Shown: positions 17,450-27,794 of the stretch, one piece after another
Layout: every line of letters begins with the position of its first letter
Numbering within the stretch: the stretch's first letter is position 1
Source of the DNA: Caballeronia sp. SBC1
Lineage (GTDB): Bacteria; Pseudomonadota; Gammaproteobacteria; Burkholderiales; Burkholderiaceae
Direction of reading: 5' to 3'
NCBI RefSeq assembly: GCF_011493005.1
Contig: NZ_CP049160.1
Span: forward strand, 62,001 to 126,000
Length of the DNA stretch: 64,000 bases
Notes under the pieces: generated by a model
Seen by the model: only the letters and a program-made list of their open reading frames with translations
The model's database searches: none
What the model was told of the DNA's origin: nothing
Program-made: the position numbers and the translations under genes

Positions 17450-18054
17450 TGGAGGGCCTCTCGTGAATCGCACACGGTACCCGTGGATGAGGAGCCCTCA
17501 CGTCTCTAACCACGTTTGGGGTAGATGCCCTGTCGCGAGCCCCATTTTAGCGCAACAGGGCACGCGCCACCCGACGCGGAAGGGCAGTGAGCGGCCAATT
17601 TTGGTCGGCCGACTTTTGGCAGTGAGCGGCTGTTTTGGTCGAAACACCGGCCGTGCAGCGTGGCTTCGCGGCATCGGATGCCGGCACCGTCATCGATGAA
17701 CACTAAGCGCGAATATCCGCCGCCATATCTTCGTCGCTACGAGCCTCAAACTTGCCGGGACGACACGCGCGCACGAACCCTGGCCATGGATTGCCTACTT
17801 CGTTCATCTCGCGCTATACGATGATCGCTGCGCGGTTACAAATCTTCGGAGCGGTCAACGCGAAAAATTGCTCCGACGCAAAGTGTCTCAGTTGGCTTAT
17901 TATTTTCAGGCCGCGTAGACGTTTAAACACTCGATGAGAAAATCCTGCGATGAGACCTTAGGCAAGCACATGCCGAGGTCCGCGTTCGCTACGTGCGTTG
18001 CTAGATTCAGGCACTCCAAGTCGTTCAACACTTGTCACATCGCCGAGGTTTCCT
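17450..18054. other. intergenic upstream of the ApeA-like gene
   Basis: About 600 bases with no clear gene. A near repeat (AGTGAGCGGCCAATTTTGGT and AGTGAGCGGCTGTTTTGGTC) lies at 17587-17642. Its role is unknown. Confidence 0.4.
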
Positions 18055-18243
18055 TTGGCCACAAAGAAAAACAAAACCGTTCGTATGTCAGGCACCTTCA
18101 CCATCCGGGAGGGGCAAGCCATGATAGGGGACTTGGACCTCGGTTGTCGCAAAATGAAGCTCCATCTCCACGCCCAGCACGAGATCGGACGTGATATCGA
18201 GCCCGTGACGATTACCGGTGTCTTAGGAGATCTACGAAGGGTA

Positions 18244-19329
18244 AGTGTGTCGAGTAAACGAATTTCAGAATGGCGAGTCTGAGAGGCAATCTGATCCTGA
18301 CCGCCTGCCTGCCCGTGAAATGTGCCGTTGAATTGACTGAACCGGAGAAGAAGATCTTGCAACAGCTGTCGCGCAAGCATCCTCATCAAGACTTTCGGAC
18401 CCGTGGGCTGGGTCTGCTGGAGCTTGCCGGCGGACGGCGGGTTCATGAGATCGCCGTTGAGCTCGAGGTGAGCGACAAGTCGGTGTACAACTGGGCGCAT
18501 TCCTGGAACGACAGGGGCCTGTGTGGTTTGCTGAGCGGACATAAGGGCGGGCGGCCCCGCGCATTGTCTGATGCGCTGGTCGCCACTGCCGTCGAATCGG
18601 CCCGCGCCGAATCGATGACACTCAGGCAGATTGCGCTGCGCATTGAGGAGGTACATGGCCAGCCTTTGCCATGCCGCCTGGAAACGCTGTCGGTGGCGCT
18701 CAGGCGCGCCGGGTTTTCCTACAAGCGTGGCCGCTACTCGCTCAAAAAAAACGCGACGAACAGGAGTTCGCCGTGAAAGCAGACACGCTCTCAAAGTTGC
18801 AGCAGGCCGCTCGCGATGGGGCGTGCCGCCTGATTTACTTCGACCAGTCGGGGTTCTCCGCTTCGCCGCCGGTGCAACGTGGCTGGTCGCCCATTGGTGA
18901 GCCACACCGTGTTGTTCCTCAGCCGCATTGCAGACGCTCGGTCCTCGGTGCATTTGATTTCGGTGCGAACCTGCTCAGGCATGAAGCCCGCAAGGCAACC
19001 ATAAAACGCCCCGACATTATCCAGTTTCTTGATCAGATCGCGCAGGAAGGCAAGCCCGGTTTGATGACGGTCGTGGTGCTCGACAATGCCTCGATTCATC
19101 ACAACATCGATCAGGAAAGGATCGACCGGTGGTTTCTCGAGCATCGCATGGTGCTCTTCTATCTGCCGCCCTACAGTCCCGAGCTGAACCTGATTGAAAT
19201 CGTCTGGAAGCACGCCAAGTATCACTGGCGACGTTTCGTCACCTGGACGAAGGAAACCATCGATGCTGAGATCGCGAAGCTGCTCGCCGGCTATGGCTCA
19301 GAATTTGAAATCCGTTTCGCCTGAACACT
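18244..19329 (+). mobile_element. IS630-family element, copy 1
   Basis: 1086 bp with TA on both sides (18242-18243, 19330-19331), the usual IS630 target duplication. Ends are AGTGTGTCGAG at the left and, reversed, AGTGTTCAGG at the right. A second copy at 57910-61635 has the same ends and, without its inserted IS21, exactly the same length. Confidence 0.93.
18270..19324 (+). CDS. IS630-family transposase, two frames joined by -1 frameshift
   Basis: The first frame (18270-18776) encodes helix-turn-helix domains: GRRVHEIAVELEVSDKSVYN and the winged part. The second (open from 18671 to 19324, used after the shift) carries the DDE core: LIYFDQSGF, VVVLDNASIHHN and ELNLIEIVWKH. The frames overlap at eight A residues (18744-18751), a slippery A-AAA-AAA for -1 frameshifting that would join YSLKK to KRDEQEFAVKA. 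The start could also be the GTG at 18315. This is the normal control of such elements, so the gene is likely active. Confidence 0.88.
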
Positions 19330-20655
19330 TAAGTTGCATACGCAGCGTTTCCGCTTCATCTCGTTCTGCCGGGGGAAACGAGGAGCGGTTTTACTCGGCA
19401 GAAGTGCTGCCCAACTTCGTTGCGATTGGTGACCATCATCTGGATCCAGACAGTGCGTGCTTGGCAACCGTGAGGTTCACAACGCAAGACATAGCAACGC
19501 TTTTCCACGATTACGAGGCATTCGGTCATGCATTCCTATCCGAACAAACAATCGACACCATCAAAGCAGACGCGAAATTCAGGCACGGTGCTCAACTGGT
19601 GGAACGACCTGACTTCTTTTACTTCAATGGAAGACACGATGTCGTTCGCGTCGATACCATATTCGGCTGCTTTCGGGTCTATCATCAACCTACTTTCCGA
19701 ATGGGCGGCACGGGAACCCTCGTGAAAAATCGCATGTACGCGGAACTGGCGTTCGAGGCACCCGTAGATTTCGATACATGTATCAGCAGATTGATGTCCA
19801 TCTATCGCTTTCTTTCGGTCGCGGCCGGAAGACGGCAATCCATCAAATCGATCCAGTTGACGTTGGCCGACAAAGGTAGAGAGCTTCGCGACGGCATAGT
19901 GATGCCAGCGGTTCTCGATCTCTATTGGAAACACGCTCCGAAAAACCCGAAGAGGCAGACAGATGCGCCGCATCCCGGTGATGTACCATTAGCTCCAGTC
20001 CGCCACCCTGACGAGTTTTCCAAGGTCCTTCGCAGCTGGCTTGAGCGAGAGGTCACTTGGAAGACCGCCCGAATTAGGTTTGTTGACGGGATTGGGAAAG
20101 GCCGTTCCTACAGCATAGACCGGCTAGTGGCTGTCGCGAATATGTTCGATATCCTTCCGCCGGAAAACGGTGGATCGTCATCCGGGCTTTCGCCAGATCT
20201 CGAGGAAGCTCGCAAAAAGTGCAGAGAAATATTCAGAAAGCTGCCTGAGGGCTTGGAGCGCCAGTCCGTGCTAGGGGCACTGGGTCGGATGAATAGGCCG
20301 TCGCTTACCAAGAAAGTACTTCACCATGCAAACAAAGTCGCTATGCATCTCGGATATGCGCCTCTCGAGCTTGCACGCGTAGCAACACTCGCCGTGAGGC
20401 TGCGAAACTACTTTGTGCATGGGAGCTTAGACGGCATCAACTATCCAAGCGTTGAGCCGTTCGTGCCATTTCTCACAGACACGTTGGAATTCATCTTCGC
20501 CGCCTCGGACTTCATCGATTCTGGATGGGATGCGAGAGCGTGGGCGGCACATCCCCATTCAGCCAACCATTTGTTCGCATCGTTTCGATGGAGTTATCGC
20601 GAACGTGTGGACGCTCTCTCGACCGCATTGAACGGCGCTTATTGATATTTCCGTA

Positions 20656-21724
20656 AAACATGACAACCAATTGGAGCCCGGCGCGTTATATCTTCAATGA
20701 ACTGTTTGGGGGTATGAGGCATGGTCAAGAGGCTATCGGACGAGGCGACAAAGAAACGATTGCGTGCAGCGCGACTGCTGCTCAAGGGGAAAAAGCCTGC
20801 CGAAGTCGCACTCGAAGTGGGGGTGGCCCGGCAAACCGTGTACACGTGGAAGGCCTTGCTCGATGAAGGCGGGATCGAAGCGTTGCGTAGGGTGCCATCG
20901 AGGGGCCGTCCTGCCAGACTGGACGAGTCCCAGTTGGAAGGTTTGCGCCGAGCCATTCTGCAAAAGCCTACCGAGCACGGCTTTGGTACAGAGCTTTGGA
21001 CGCTCAAGCGTGTGGGAGGGCTTATCGAACGGCTGTACGACGTCAAGTTCGGCCAAACGCAAATCTGGCGAATCCTGGGCGCCTTGGGCTTTAGCGTGCA
21101 AAAGCCTGAGAAGCGGGCCATCGAGCGCGACGAAGATGCAGTGCGCAGTTGGAAACGCAGTACGTGGCCGGCTCTCAAAAAAAAGCCCGTCGAGAAGGTC
21201 GACTGATTGTCTTTGTAGACGAGTCCGGAATCAGCGAGCGCCCTACGCGCGTGCGCACCTGGGCGCTCAAGGGTCAGACGCCGGTCATCCAGTTTCACTT
21301 CAACTGGAATCACGTCTCGGTGATCGCCGGACTCACGCGCACCAACTGTTTGTTCAGATTGCACGAGGGCAGCATCCGCAAGGAAGAGATCGTCGAATTT
21401 CTCAAAGCACTCAAGGCCCATCTCAAGCAACCTCTGCTGGTAATCTGGGATGGTTTGAAGGCGCATCGCAGCCGCTTGGTGCGCGACTATCTCGATGCAC
21501 TGAACGGGCACATCCAAATCGCCTTTCTTCCTCCCTATGCCCCGGACCTCAATCCGGTCGAATATCTGTGGGCGTGGCTCAAGCGACATGGGCTGGCCAA
21601 CTACTGTCCTAACGATCTGAGCGAGTTGCAGTTCACCGCGCGCAACAAACTCAAGAGCGCTCAAAAGCGACCCTCGATCATTGCAGCGTGCTGGATGCAG
21701 GCTACGCTCTGGTAATGTCATGAA
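20656..21724 (+). mobile_element. second, different IS630-family element
   Basis: Ends share CATGACA in inverted orientation (20659-20665 and 21716-21722), with TA close outside each. It begins ten bases after the ApeA-like stop and abuts the group II intron fragment. The terminal bases are approximate. Confidence 0.7.
20721..21715 (+). CDS. IS630-family transposase with -1 frameshift
   Basis: The first frame (20721-21206) has helix-turn-helix segments (KKPAEVALEVGVARQTVYTW) and a proline-rich hinge. The second (21149-21715) has the DDE core: LIVFVDESGISERP, LLVIWDGLKAHRS and PDLNPVEYLWAWLKRHG. An eight-A run at 21177-21184 lies in the overlap and would allow a -1 shift. It is only distantly similar to the element at 18244. 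Confidence 0.85.
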
Positions 21725-21726
21725 TA

Positions 21727-22243
21727 GTGGGTAGCCGCGTTCCCTCTCAGAAACGCGGCCCCCGAAGAACTGTACGTGCAAGTTTCCCTGCATACAGCTC
21801 GAGCACAGCGTTAAGCGCCATACTGACGCCGGTCTTGCCATTGCAGCGCAAGCCCTTCGCAAACGTCACATCGTCGATTCGCCTCATCGCTAAGGCGAAG
21901 GGCGCTGAACCGTAGTCAGACCGGTTACTCACAAGCTGCCCTTCGTTGAATCTCAAATGCTGGCCTGCGACAACTGCACCACGTGGAAGTCTGCACCCTT
22001 TCGGGCCGGGGCAAATCTGGAACCCCTATACGACCTATTACAGGTCGTCATTCGCTTTCTCCGCGTTCTCATGCCCGCTTCCCCAACAGCTCCCCTTGCG
22101 GGTTACTTGCCGCTACTCCGATACCTTGGAGCAAGGGCGGGAAATCGGGGTTACCACGTTCCCAATCCTGCCGACCCGATTGTTGTCGGGCCTATCCGTT
22201 TAGCACCTGCCTATCCCCCGGTGGCATATCTGGCGACGTGCAC
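21727..22243 (-). mobile_element. orphan 5' half of a group II intron
   Basis: On the minus strand, from about 22243 (GTGCAC, near the GUGYG boundary), conserved intron stretches follow: a GGGATAGGCAGGTGCTAAAC-like segment, GGGAACGTGGTAACCCCG, and near the end GAGCTGTATGCAGGGAAAC with CACGTACAGTTCTTC, the usual block before the intron ORF. The reverse transcriptase ORF and domains V and VI are missing: the sequence stops at the second IS630 element. Called by memory of such introns. Confidence 0.55.
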
Positions 22244-22952
22244 TCATCCATAAGAAGTGCAACCAGCCACACACCTTTTGGTTAGAGCCATTCAGCAGTT
22301 TGGGCTCTTCTGAGATTACGAGGGTTAAAACGGCAATTCACTTATGTTGTGCATGCGGAACTTGCCTAGCCTTCACACCGCGCGACTGCTGGCAGTGTCG
22401 AATCCTTCCCTGTCACCAGGGTGAGCCGTCTTTCGAAAAGTACATTGTCCCCGGAGCTTCATACCCGATCGTTACCAATCACGCATGTCCGGGTAGGCAA
22501 CTGCTGGTCGCACAGCAGGTCACAGCTTCAACCTCCAGTATTGCGATGCTGAATGTGACAAGGCAGAAAAGAGCTTTGCCATCCGTTACTGCATGCCGAT
22601 TCACGCTCGGCGGACGGCGACACGTGTCGCACTATGGAAGTCTCAATAGCAGCGGCCGCTCAACCAAATGAGCCGGCCGTCCGCAACGGGTCGACTCCTG
22701 CCCGATGCGGACCGATCAACGACAGCCTACTCCGCTAGTTCAACATCGGACCGGGTTCGGCCACATGCAGCCACACCCGCCCATACACGGGTCCGCCGTT
22801 GTGGAGATCTGAAGCAATGCTAGCTATCGATTTAAAAAGCAAGGAACGGAGCGTCTCAAACTGACGATCACGATACTGTCCCAGCATGCGCTCTGGCCGT
22901 TCCGATGGATATGCTCCGAGCGCTTCAAATGACTCTACGAAAGGGACTCACC
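22244..22952. other. intergenic, no gene recognised
   Basis: About 700 bases. ORFs on the plus strand (for example 22300-22671) have no ribosome site and no protein character. It probably includes the 5' exon side of the lost intron. Confidence 0.45.
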
Positions 22953-23736
22953 ATGTCAGTACTGGGAGCATATAAGTCTTTCTTCGAACGCTGGTCGAAA
23001 ACCTGTTGGTGCAAGGCCCGGGGTGCGTGTAACACACCCGCCCAGAATGCTGATCCGTCGTTTCCGCTCCCGCGGCCCAACGCTGAGACGGCACAGGCTG
23101 CAGAGATAAGAAGCGAGTTTGGCCTTCCGGAGCCACGCCGTATTGAAAGCTTCAGTGATGGGGCTTTCGCGATCATCATTACGCTACTTGTCCTGGAAAT
23201 CCACCGCCCGAATGCGGCGCCGGGTTAGATTGGGCGAAGAGCTTCTGGCGGAATGGTCTTCCTACTTGGCCTACGCGATTGCGTTCATCTACGTTGGAAT
23301 CATCTGGCTCAACCATCACTACATGTTCGAGCGTCTCTGTAAGGTGGATGTGACGCTCAACTGCTTCAATCTTGGCATCGTTGGCACCGCAGCCTTGATC
23401 CCGTTTCCGACCGGCGTGCTGGCGGGTGGATTCCGCGACGGTAACCTTATGGATCAGAAGGCAGCCGTGGTGCTTTATGCCTTAATAGCCGGACTGATGT
23501 CGGCATCGTGGCTCCCTGCTTTTCGGCATTTGCATCGCCATCCTGAACTCTTGAAGCCGCACCTGCCAGCGGCTGCTTTTGCGTCGCAGGTGCTTCGACC
23601 GGCGCTTGGCATCCTGCTTTACTTCGTTGCGGCTGTGCTAGGTTGGTTTGTTCACCCGCTTCTCGCGGTTGGGATCTTCATCTTGGTTGTGGGCTACTAC
23701 GCCTTGACGAGCCAGGGCATCTATTCGAACCGCTGA
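22953..23736 (+). pseudogene. TMEM175-family potassium channel, frameshifted
   Basis: The 5' frame from ATG 22953 (AAAGGGA upstream) ends with [23 protein letters not shown], the signature first helix of TMEM175 channels with the FSDG motif. It stops at 23228. The rest of the protein continues in another frame: [21 protein letters not shown], then further membrane helices to 23736. A single-base change around 23205-23225 would rejoin them. Either the gene is dead or there is a sequence error. These proteins carry K+ across the inner membrane. The unusual 65-residue N-terminal extension is Cys-rich and may not be original. Confidence 0.75.
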
Positions 23737-23897
23737 ATGCTGGGCGAGGTGATCGGCGTGCCCTGCGACCGGACAACGCAGACGGTCGAGAGACGGTCTG
23801 CGTTGTCCGGTCGGTCGACTCTCCACCCGCATGGGGATGATTAGACAAGTTCGAACGCCACATCATCAGGATGAACTGCCGCTCGGACGGTCCGACA

Positions 23898-24086
23898 TTA
23901 TTCGGCGGCTGGATCGTCCGGGATGAGTCCTGCTCCCACGCCCTTCTGGATTGACGTGGGTTGTTGGCTGACCTCCGCGGGAGGCGTCTGAGGCTGGGAA
24001 TCACGTTGGAGCAGGGCGAGCAGCTCCGGGCGTAATCCGTCCCCTCGATGCGCAACCAACGCATGAAAAGAAAGCAACGGCAACAT
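23898..24086 (-). CDS. small hypothetical protein
   Basis: 62 residues starting MLPLLSFHALVAHRGDGLRP with a good AGGAG site seven bases before the ATG, the main reason to accept it. The rest is rich in Gln, Pro and Ala. There is no recognisable domain and no clear membrane helix. Confidence 0.5.
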   Translation of the reverse strand: MLPLLSFHALVAHRGDGLRPELLALLQRDSQPQTPPAEVSQQPTSIQKGVGAGLIPDDPAAE

Positions 24087-24509
24087 GATTGGACTCCTGT
24101 TGATGATATCTACCTTCGTTGACCTTGCCGGTAGCGACTCGCTTGTCGCTTGACGGGAAGCGTCCTCTACAGAGACATCAACCTATCACTGTGCGCACCT
24201 AAAAAAACTCCGTTTCTTGCGGTTCAATCTCGTCGTGCTTCGGGCCGCTCCACAAACGAACGAAGCGCCCCTTTTAAACGCAAAGGCATTTTTACTGACA
24301 GCGGCCCTCTGTGGGAGGAATTCTTTTTACCGACAGCAGCAGTGCGTTACCGACACGCGGCGGACTTCAGCTTTCCACCGCGAGCGTATTCAACGGGGGT
24401 CGCAAAGCGCCGGTCGCCTTCCCAGGACGACCACCCTATGGCCACCGCTTCTGTTGACCGTTGCTGCCGATTCCCGGTAGTCCAAGCAATTCCGTGCTTT
24501 CGAGTCTAA
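24087..24509. other. intergenic, no gene recognised
   Basis: About 420 bases. An ORF at 24150-24509 on the plus strand looks non-coding. Confidence 0.4.
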
Positions 24510-24848
24510 CTAACCGTGCGTTAGCCCAAGCCAGGCGTCGCGCACGGATTCTGTAACGTCCGGCGCGGCGATGATCGGGACGAGTACGTCGATGGCGCGA
24601 ATCACTGCGCTTCCCAGTGCGCCGGAGGAGCTATTGACTTGCTCCAGCGCGGGCGAGACCTTTTCGAGAAGCGGAACTGCGCCGTCGGCCGCAAGAATAG
24701 GGTCGGTGCGCGCCGCGTGCTTGATTTCTGTTACCGCTTCCTTCAGACGTTGAATCGGCAGCGCTGAGCGCCAACCGAAAGCCTGACGTCGAAAGTGGGA
24801 AGCGAATGCCCACTTGTGGGAGCTACTTCGGACCGTTGGAGTTTTCAA
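24510..24848 (-). CDS. conserved hypothetical, probably C-terminally truncated
   Basis: 112 residues beginning at a TTG that follows the stop of the upstream gene directly (TGATTG), so it is likely translationally coupled. The core HKWAFASHFRRQAFGWRS, LPIQRLKEAVTEIKHAART and LEKVSPALEQVNSSSGALGS is of a type I associate with a longer Burkholderiales protein that continues past VRDAWL. Here it stops after VRDAWLGLTHG, so the C-terminal part may be lost. Memory-based, low certainty. Confidence 0.5.
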   Translation of the reverse strand: MKTPTVRSSSHKWAFASHFRRQAFGWRSALPIQRLKEAVTEIKHAARTDPILAADGAVPLLEKVSPALEQVNSSSGALGSAVIRAIDVLVPIIAAPDVTESVRDAWLGLTHG

Positions 24849-25721
24849 TCAGCGAGTGCTCATGTAGGACAAGTAGAGCGAGGCCTGCAAGCCCTGAAGC
24901 TTTTTGCGGTAATCCAAAATGTCGTAGTGGCGACCTTGTCGCTCAAGGTTGAGCAGTTCAAGCAGGAGTCGCATCGCGCGTTCCGGACTCGTCTGCGTTG
25001 AGGGCTGCGCTGCGATCAGGAGGCGCGCGAGAGCGGGTCTCTCGATCAAAATCCAGGCAGGGAACCAAGCGATATCCGTGATATCGCCGGCGCCTTCAAA
25101 GCTCGTATAAAACTTCTTGAGCAACGAATCCAACGACTTGTCGCCCATTCGTTCGACAAGTCCGGCACAGCGCTCCGGCGCGAGCCATGCGAGTTCGGCC
25201 AGGAGGGGCCATGTGTCCTCCAGTGCGTCGAGCCGGTAGGAGGCTTCGGCCATCCATGCTAAAGGCGCTGGAATGCGACGCCATGATTCGATAGTAAGGA
25301 CCGCGTTGCGCGCATCCGACCAACCGCCTGCCTTCAGCCATAGCGCTGCTGCATGCGTGTCGGTCGAATCGGCTCGGAAGGGCAGCGAAGTCGCGCGCTG
25401 CGCCAGTTCCCGCCATAGGGGTAGAAGCCATCTGCTGCCCGCATGTTCGCTCCACATGCGCAGGGCCGCCGGCGTGGTTTTTTCAACGAGGGCACACCGT
25501 GCTTCAGCCGCGACCTCATGCTTGGAGAACGCGATGGTTGACCGCAGATCGAGAGCTCCGGCCAGATCGGTCAGTTGGGGAATGCTGTCGTCATCAGGAT
25601 ACTCGTCACTCAGCCGCCGAAGGGTCTGCTGTGTCTCGTGCGCGTCGTAGCGTTGCAGCGCGCTCAGGACATCGTTGCGCAGCATCACATCGCGGCTGTC
25701 TGCAAAAATATCGAGTTGCAT
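24849..25721 (-). CDS. conserved hypothetical protein, helical-repeat type
   Basis: 290 residues from MQLDIFADSRDVMLRNDVLS (ATG at 25721); the longer upstream frame is probably not translated. The sequence is all-helical with Ala/Leu-rich segments (LSALQRYDAHETQQTLRRLSDEYPDD, LLPLWRELAQRATSLP) that suggest TPR-like or HEAT-like repeats. No catalytic motif is visible. It pairs with the next gene as an operon. The function is unknown. Confidence 0.6.
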   Translation of the reverse strand: MQLDIFADSRDVMLRNDVLSALQRYDAHETQQTLRRLSDEYPDDDSIPQLTDLAGALDLRSTIAFSKHEVAAEARCALVEKTTPAALRMWSEHAGSRWLLPLWRELAQRATSLPFRADSTDTHAAALWLKAGGWSDARNAVLTIESWRRIPAPLAWMAEASYRLDALEDTWPLLAELAWLAPERCAGLVERMGDKSLDSLLKKFYTSFEGAGDITDIAWFPAWILIERPALARLLIAAQPSTQTSPERAMRLLLELLNLERQGRHYDILDYRKKLQGLQASLYLSYMSTR

Positions 25722-26472
25722 GCTTGATATCGGGAGCCGGCGGCTGTTCAAGTGAAAGCCAATTATGCCATCGACATCTACCGTTCGGGATTGATTGGAC
25801 GGAGCGACGCCGGCCGTCAAGGATCGGCGTAATCGAGCAGGGGATGATCGGCCTGATACGGCCATCGAACGAGGTCTCGAGACGGGATTGCGGAGGCTGG
25901 TTTTGATCGAATCCAGAGGTGTCACGCAGGGTGCGATGATGGACCGGACAATACGTGAATGCGGCAAACTGGAACAACGTCGCGTGAAATCCAGTCTCAG
26001 CGCAAGATTGCCTGAAGCGTAAAGACGGACTGGCGGAATCGAGTGTCACTTCGTGGCTGCTCCTCAAACATAATGCGCTTTGAAGTTCGGCGGGGGACCC
26101 TCAGGGTTCTCACGAGATTGGGGACATCGACGGAATAGGGGAGAGCGCAGATCAATGCGACGTCTGCAGTGGTCGGGCGCAATGCCGACAGCACTTCCGT
26201 GCGTTGCCGCTAGCTTAGACGGCGAAGCGTCTGAAACTTCGGAAACCGGGATCACGCCGACTCGAACAGATAGGTCTTGGCAGATCGCGCGGCGTAGCTG
26301 CGCTGAGCGGCCATCGTTGGTGGAGCGGGCACGTCCCCACTGCCGAAGAAAATTTAGACACTGCTTTGATGAAAGGATTGGCACCGGTTCCTTATTACAG
26401 CGCCAATAAGACGTCGTGTTCTTCGTTCGCCCGGCGTGGCAAGCAGTCGCTGGTCAAACCGGGCGATCACCT
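25722..26472. other. intergenic, no gene recognised
   Basis: About 750 bases upstream of the hypothetical pair and downstream of H-NS. ORFs in both directions look like chance frames. Confidence 0.4.
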
Positions 26473-27300
26473 TCAGGTCGTTGAGCCGACACTAGTTTCG
26501 AGAACTGCCGACGGGCTGCTCACGGCTGTGCTCTTTGGCGGCGTTTTTTTCGTCGGCGCCTTTTTTGCGGCTGCCTTCTGCGTCGCATTCACCACAATTT
26601 TCTTACTCACAGTCTTCGCAGTCACGGCCTTCTTCGCAACTGGCTTCGAAGCTACCGCTTTCTTCGCAGCTATCTTCCTGGCTGGAGTTTTTTTGCCAGC
26701 AAGCTTCGCGCTACCCGATTCCGCTGAACTGCTGTTGGCACCGTCAACGAGAAACCTCGTTCGGTCCTTCGCTGCTGCAAGCCACGAGGGCGCCGGACCA
26801 CGTCCGCTCCATGTGGCTCCAGACTTCGGGTCGAGGTATTTTGCCGGCTGCGGTCCTTTACGCTGTCCCTTGGAAGCAGGTGCGCCTGCAGCTACTGAGG
26901 CTTTTTTGGTCTTGCTCACAGGGCTCACGCTCGCCGCGCGAACGGCGTCAGTACCGCTCACAATCAGGAACTTGGTGCGGTCCTTTGCATCCGCAATCCA
27001 CGCCGGCGCGCGACCGTGGCCGGTCCAGGTGGCGCCTGTCTTAGGATGTTGATACTTCGGCGGGGTGCCGCCTTTTAGACTACGGGCAACCTTCGCCTTG
27101 ATGTTTGGCGTGCTCCCATTCGCCGCTTTAGCTTCGCGCTTCGCCTTTGCTTTAACTTCGATGTCGACGGTGGTCAACCCGTGCGTCAGCATAATTTTTC
27201 GAATTTGGTCGACCGCTGCTTGTGCCTTTCTTGCAATCAACGTATCCGCTTGTGCCTGCAATTTCTTGATCTTTTCTTGGATCTGTTCGAGGGTGGGCAT
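26473..27300 (-). CDS. H-NS family protein with two DNA-binding domains and Lys-rich tail
   Basis: 275 residues from ATG 27300 with a perfect AAGGAG site. Residues 1-45 are the oligomerisation helices (TLEQIQEKIKKLQAQADTL). Two H-NS/Bv3F-type DNA-binding domains follow: KYQHPKTGATWTGHGRAPAW and KYLDPKSGATWSGRGPAPSW, each with the (G)RGxxPxW core motif in variant form. The C-terminal third is a long Lys/Ala tail (KKTPARKIAAKKAVASKPVA and similar). Typical H-NS proteins have one DNA-binding domain and no tail, so it may bind more tightly or bridge differently. It is divergent from the HU-like gene at 27795. A likely role is silencing of AT-rich foreign DNA on the plasmid. Confidence 0.9.
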   Translation of the reverse strand: MPTLEQIQEKIKKLQAQADTLIARKAQAAVDQIRKIMLTHGLTTVDIEVKAKAKREAKAANGSTPNIKAKVARSLKGGTPPKYQHPKTGATWTGHGRAPAWIADAKDRTKFLIVSGTDAVRAASVSPVSKTKKASVAAGAPASKGQRKGPQPAKYLDPKSGATWSGRGPAPSWLAAAKDRTRFLVDGANSSSAESGSAKLAGKKTPARKIAAKKAVASKPVAKKAVTAKTVSKKIVVNATQKAAAKKAPTKKTPPKSTAVSSPSAVLETSVGSTT

Positions 27301-27794
27301 TGAGAGCTCCTTAATGGATATGGCCGCACTATGCCATGAGCGTCGGTTGTGTGAAAGCACTGATAGGGTCTTCGCGTTACGCAGATGCAACCAACGATGA
27401 CGGTCGTACCGGTGAAGGTCCGTTGCGATTTGAGGTTATGTGCCATCGTTTGTGCACGCCCGATAACGCCGGCTCCATACGAGAGGAGGCGCTGTTTCTC
27501 GCAAAGCAGCGACCGTCCGAGAGTAGGGCTGTCGTTCGATTTGACCGTCTTTGAGCATGGCCCGAAGCCCTGTTGAAGAAGGGTTTTACTGAAGCGCCTC
27601 CAAGAAGCGAGGTACAGGTCGCCATTTTCGTGACTTTCATTCAAATAACCCCCTCAATAAAGATCTAGGACGTTGCGTCTTCATGTCGGTGTTGTTACGC
27701 TGGCGCCCAACCCGAGAATTTGTACCTTTGCGTTAGTCGGTGACGGCGCAAAGGCAAAGGCCTTGGGCAACCTTTGACGAGAAGAGAGGCATTC
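27301..27794. promoter_or_regulatory. shared divergent intergenic region between H-NS and HU-like genes
   Basis: About 490 bases between two divergent nucleoid-protein genes; it must contain both promoters. I could not fix exact promoter boxes. ORFs here look spurious. Confidence 0.45.

Larger units (their letters stand above)
18055..20645 (+). pseudogene. ApeA-like HEPN anti-phage protein gene, split by IS630
   Basis: The 5' part (TTG at 18055 after a GAGG site, or ATG at 18085) encodes a beta-rich start including MSGTFTIREGQAMIGDLDL. At 18242 the IS630 element interrupts it. The frame resumes at 19332. Removing the element and one TA gives a continuous frame reading GDLRRVSCIRSVSASS across the joint, for about 500 residues in all. 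The C-terminal domain has VRLRNYFVHGSLDG, a perfect HEPN RNase R-x4-H motif (RNYFVH). The N-terminal domain resembles ApeA NTD1. ApeA-type proteins stop phage by tRNA or other RNA cleavage. As it stands the gene is broken; precise excision would restore it. The 1.3-kb distal part is open and might be read from within the IS as a truncated protein. Confidence 0.8.

Noticed and set aside
19194..20645. ApeA-like ORF read as a full gene from a start inside the IS630
   Set aside because: The first 46 residues are IS sequence in another frame; the true N-terminus lies before the element.
20639..21862. Long leftward ORF of 407 codons
   Set aside because: Antisense shadow of the IS630-family transposase on the plus strand.
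21946..22285. Three overlapping plus-strand ORFs of 85-100 codons
   Set aside because: They lie antisense to the group II intron fragment and read RNA structure, not protein.
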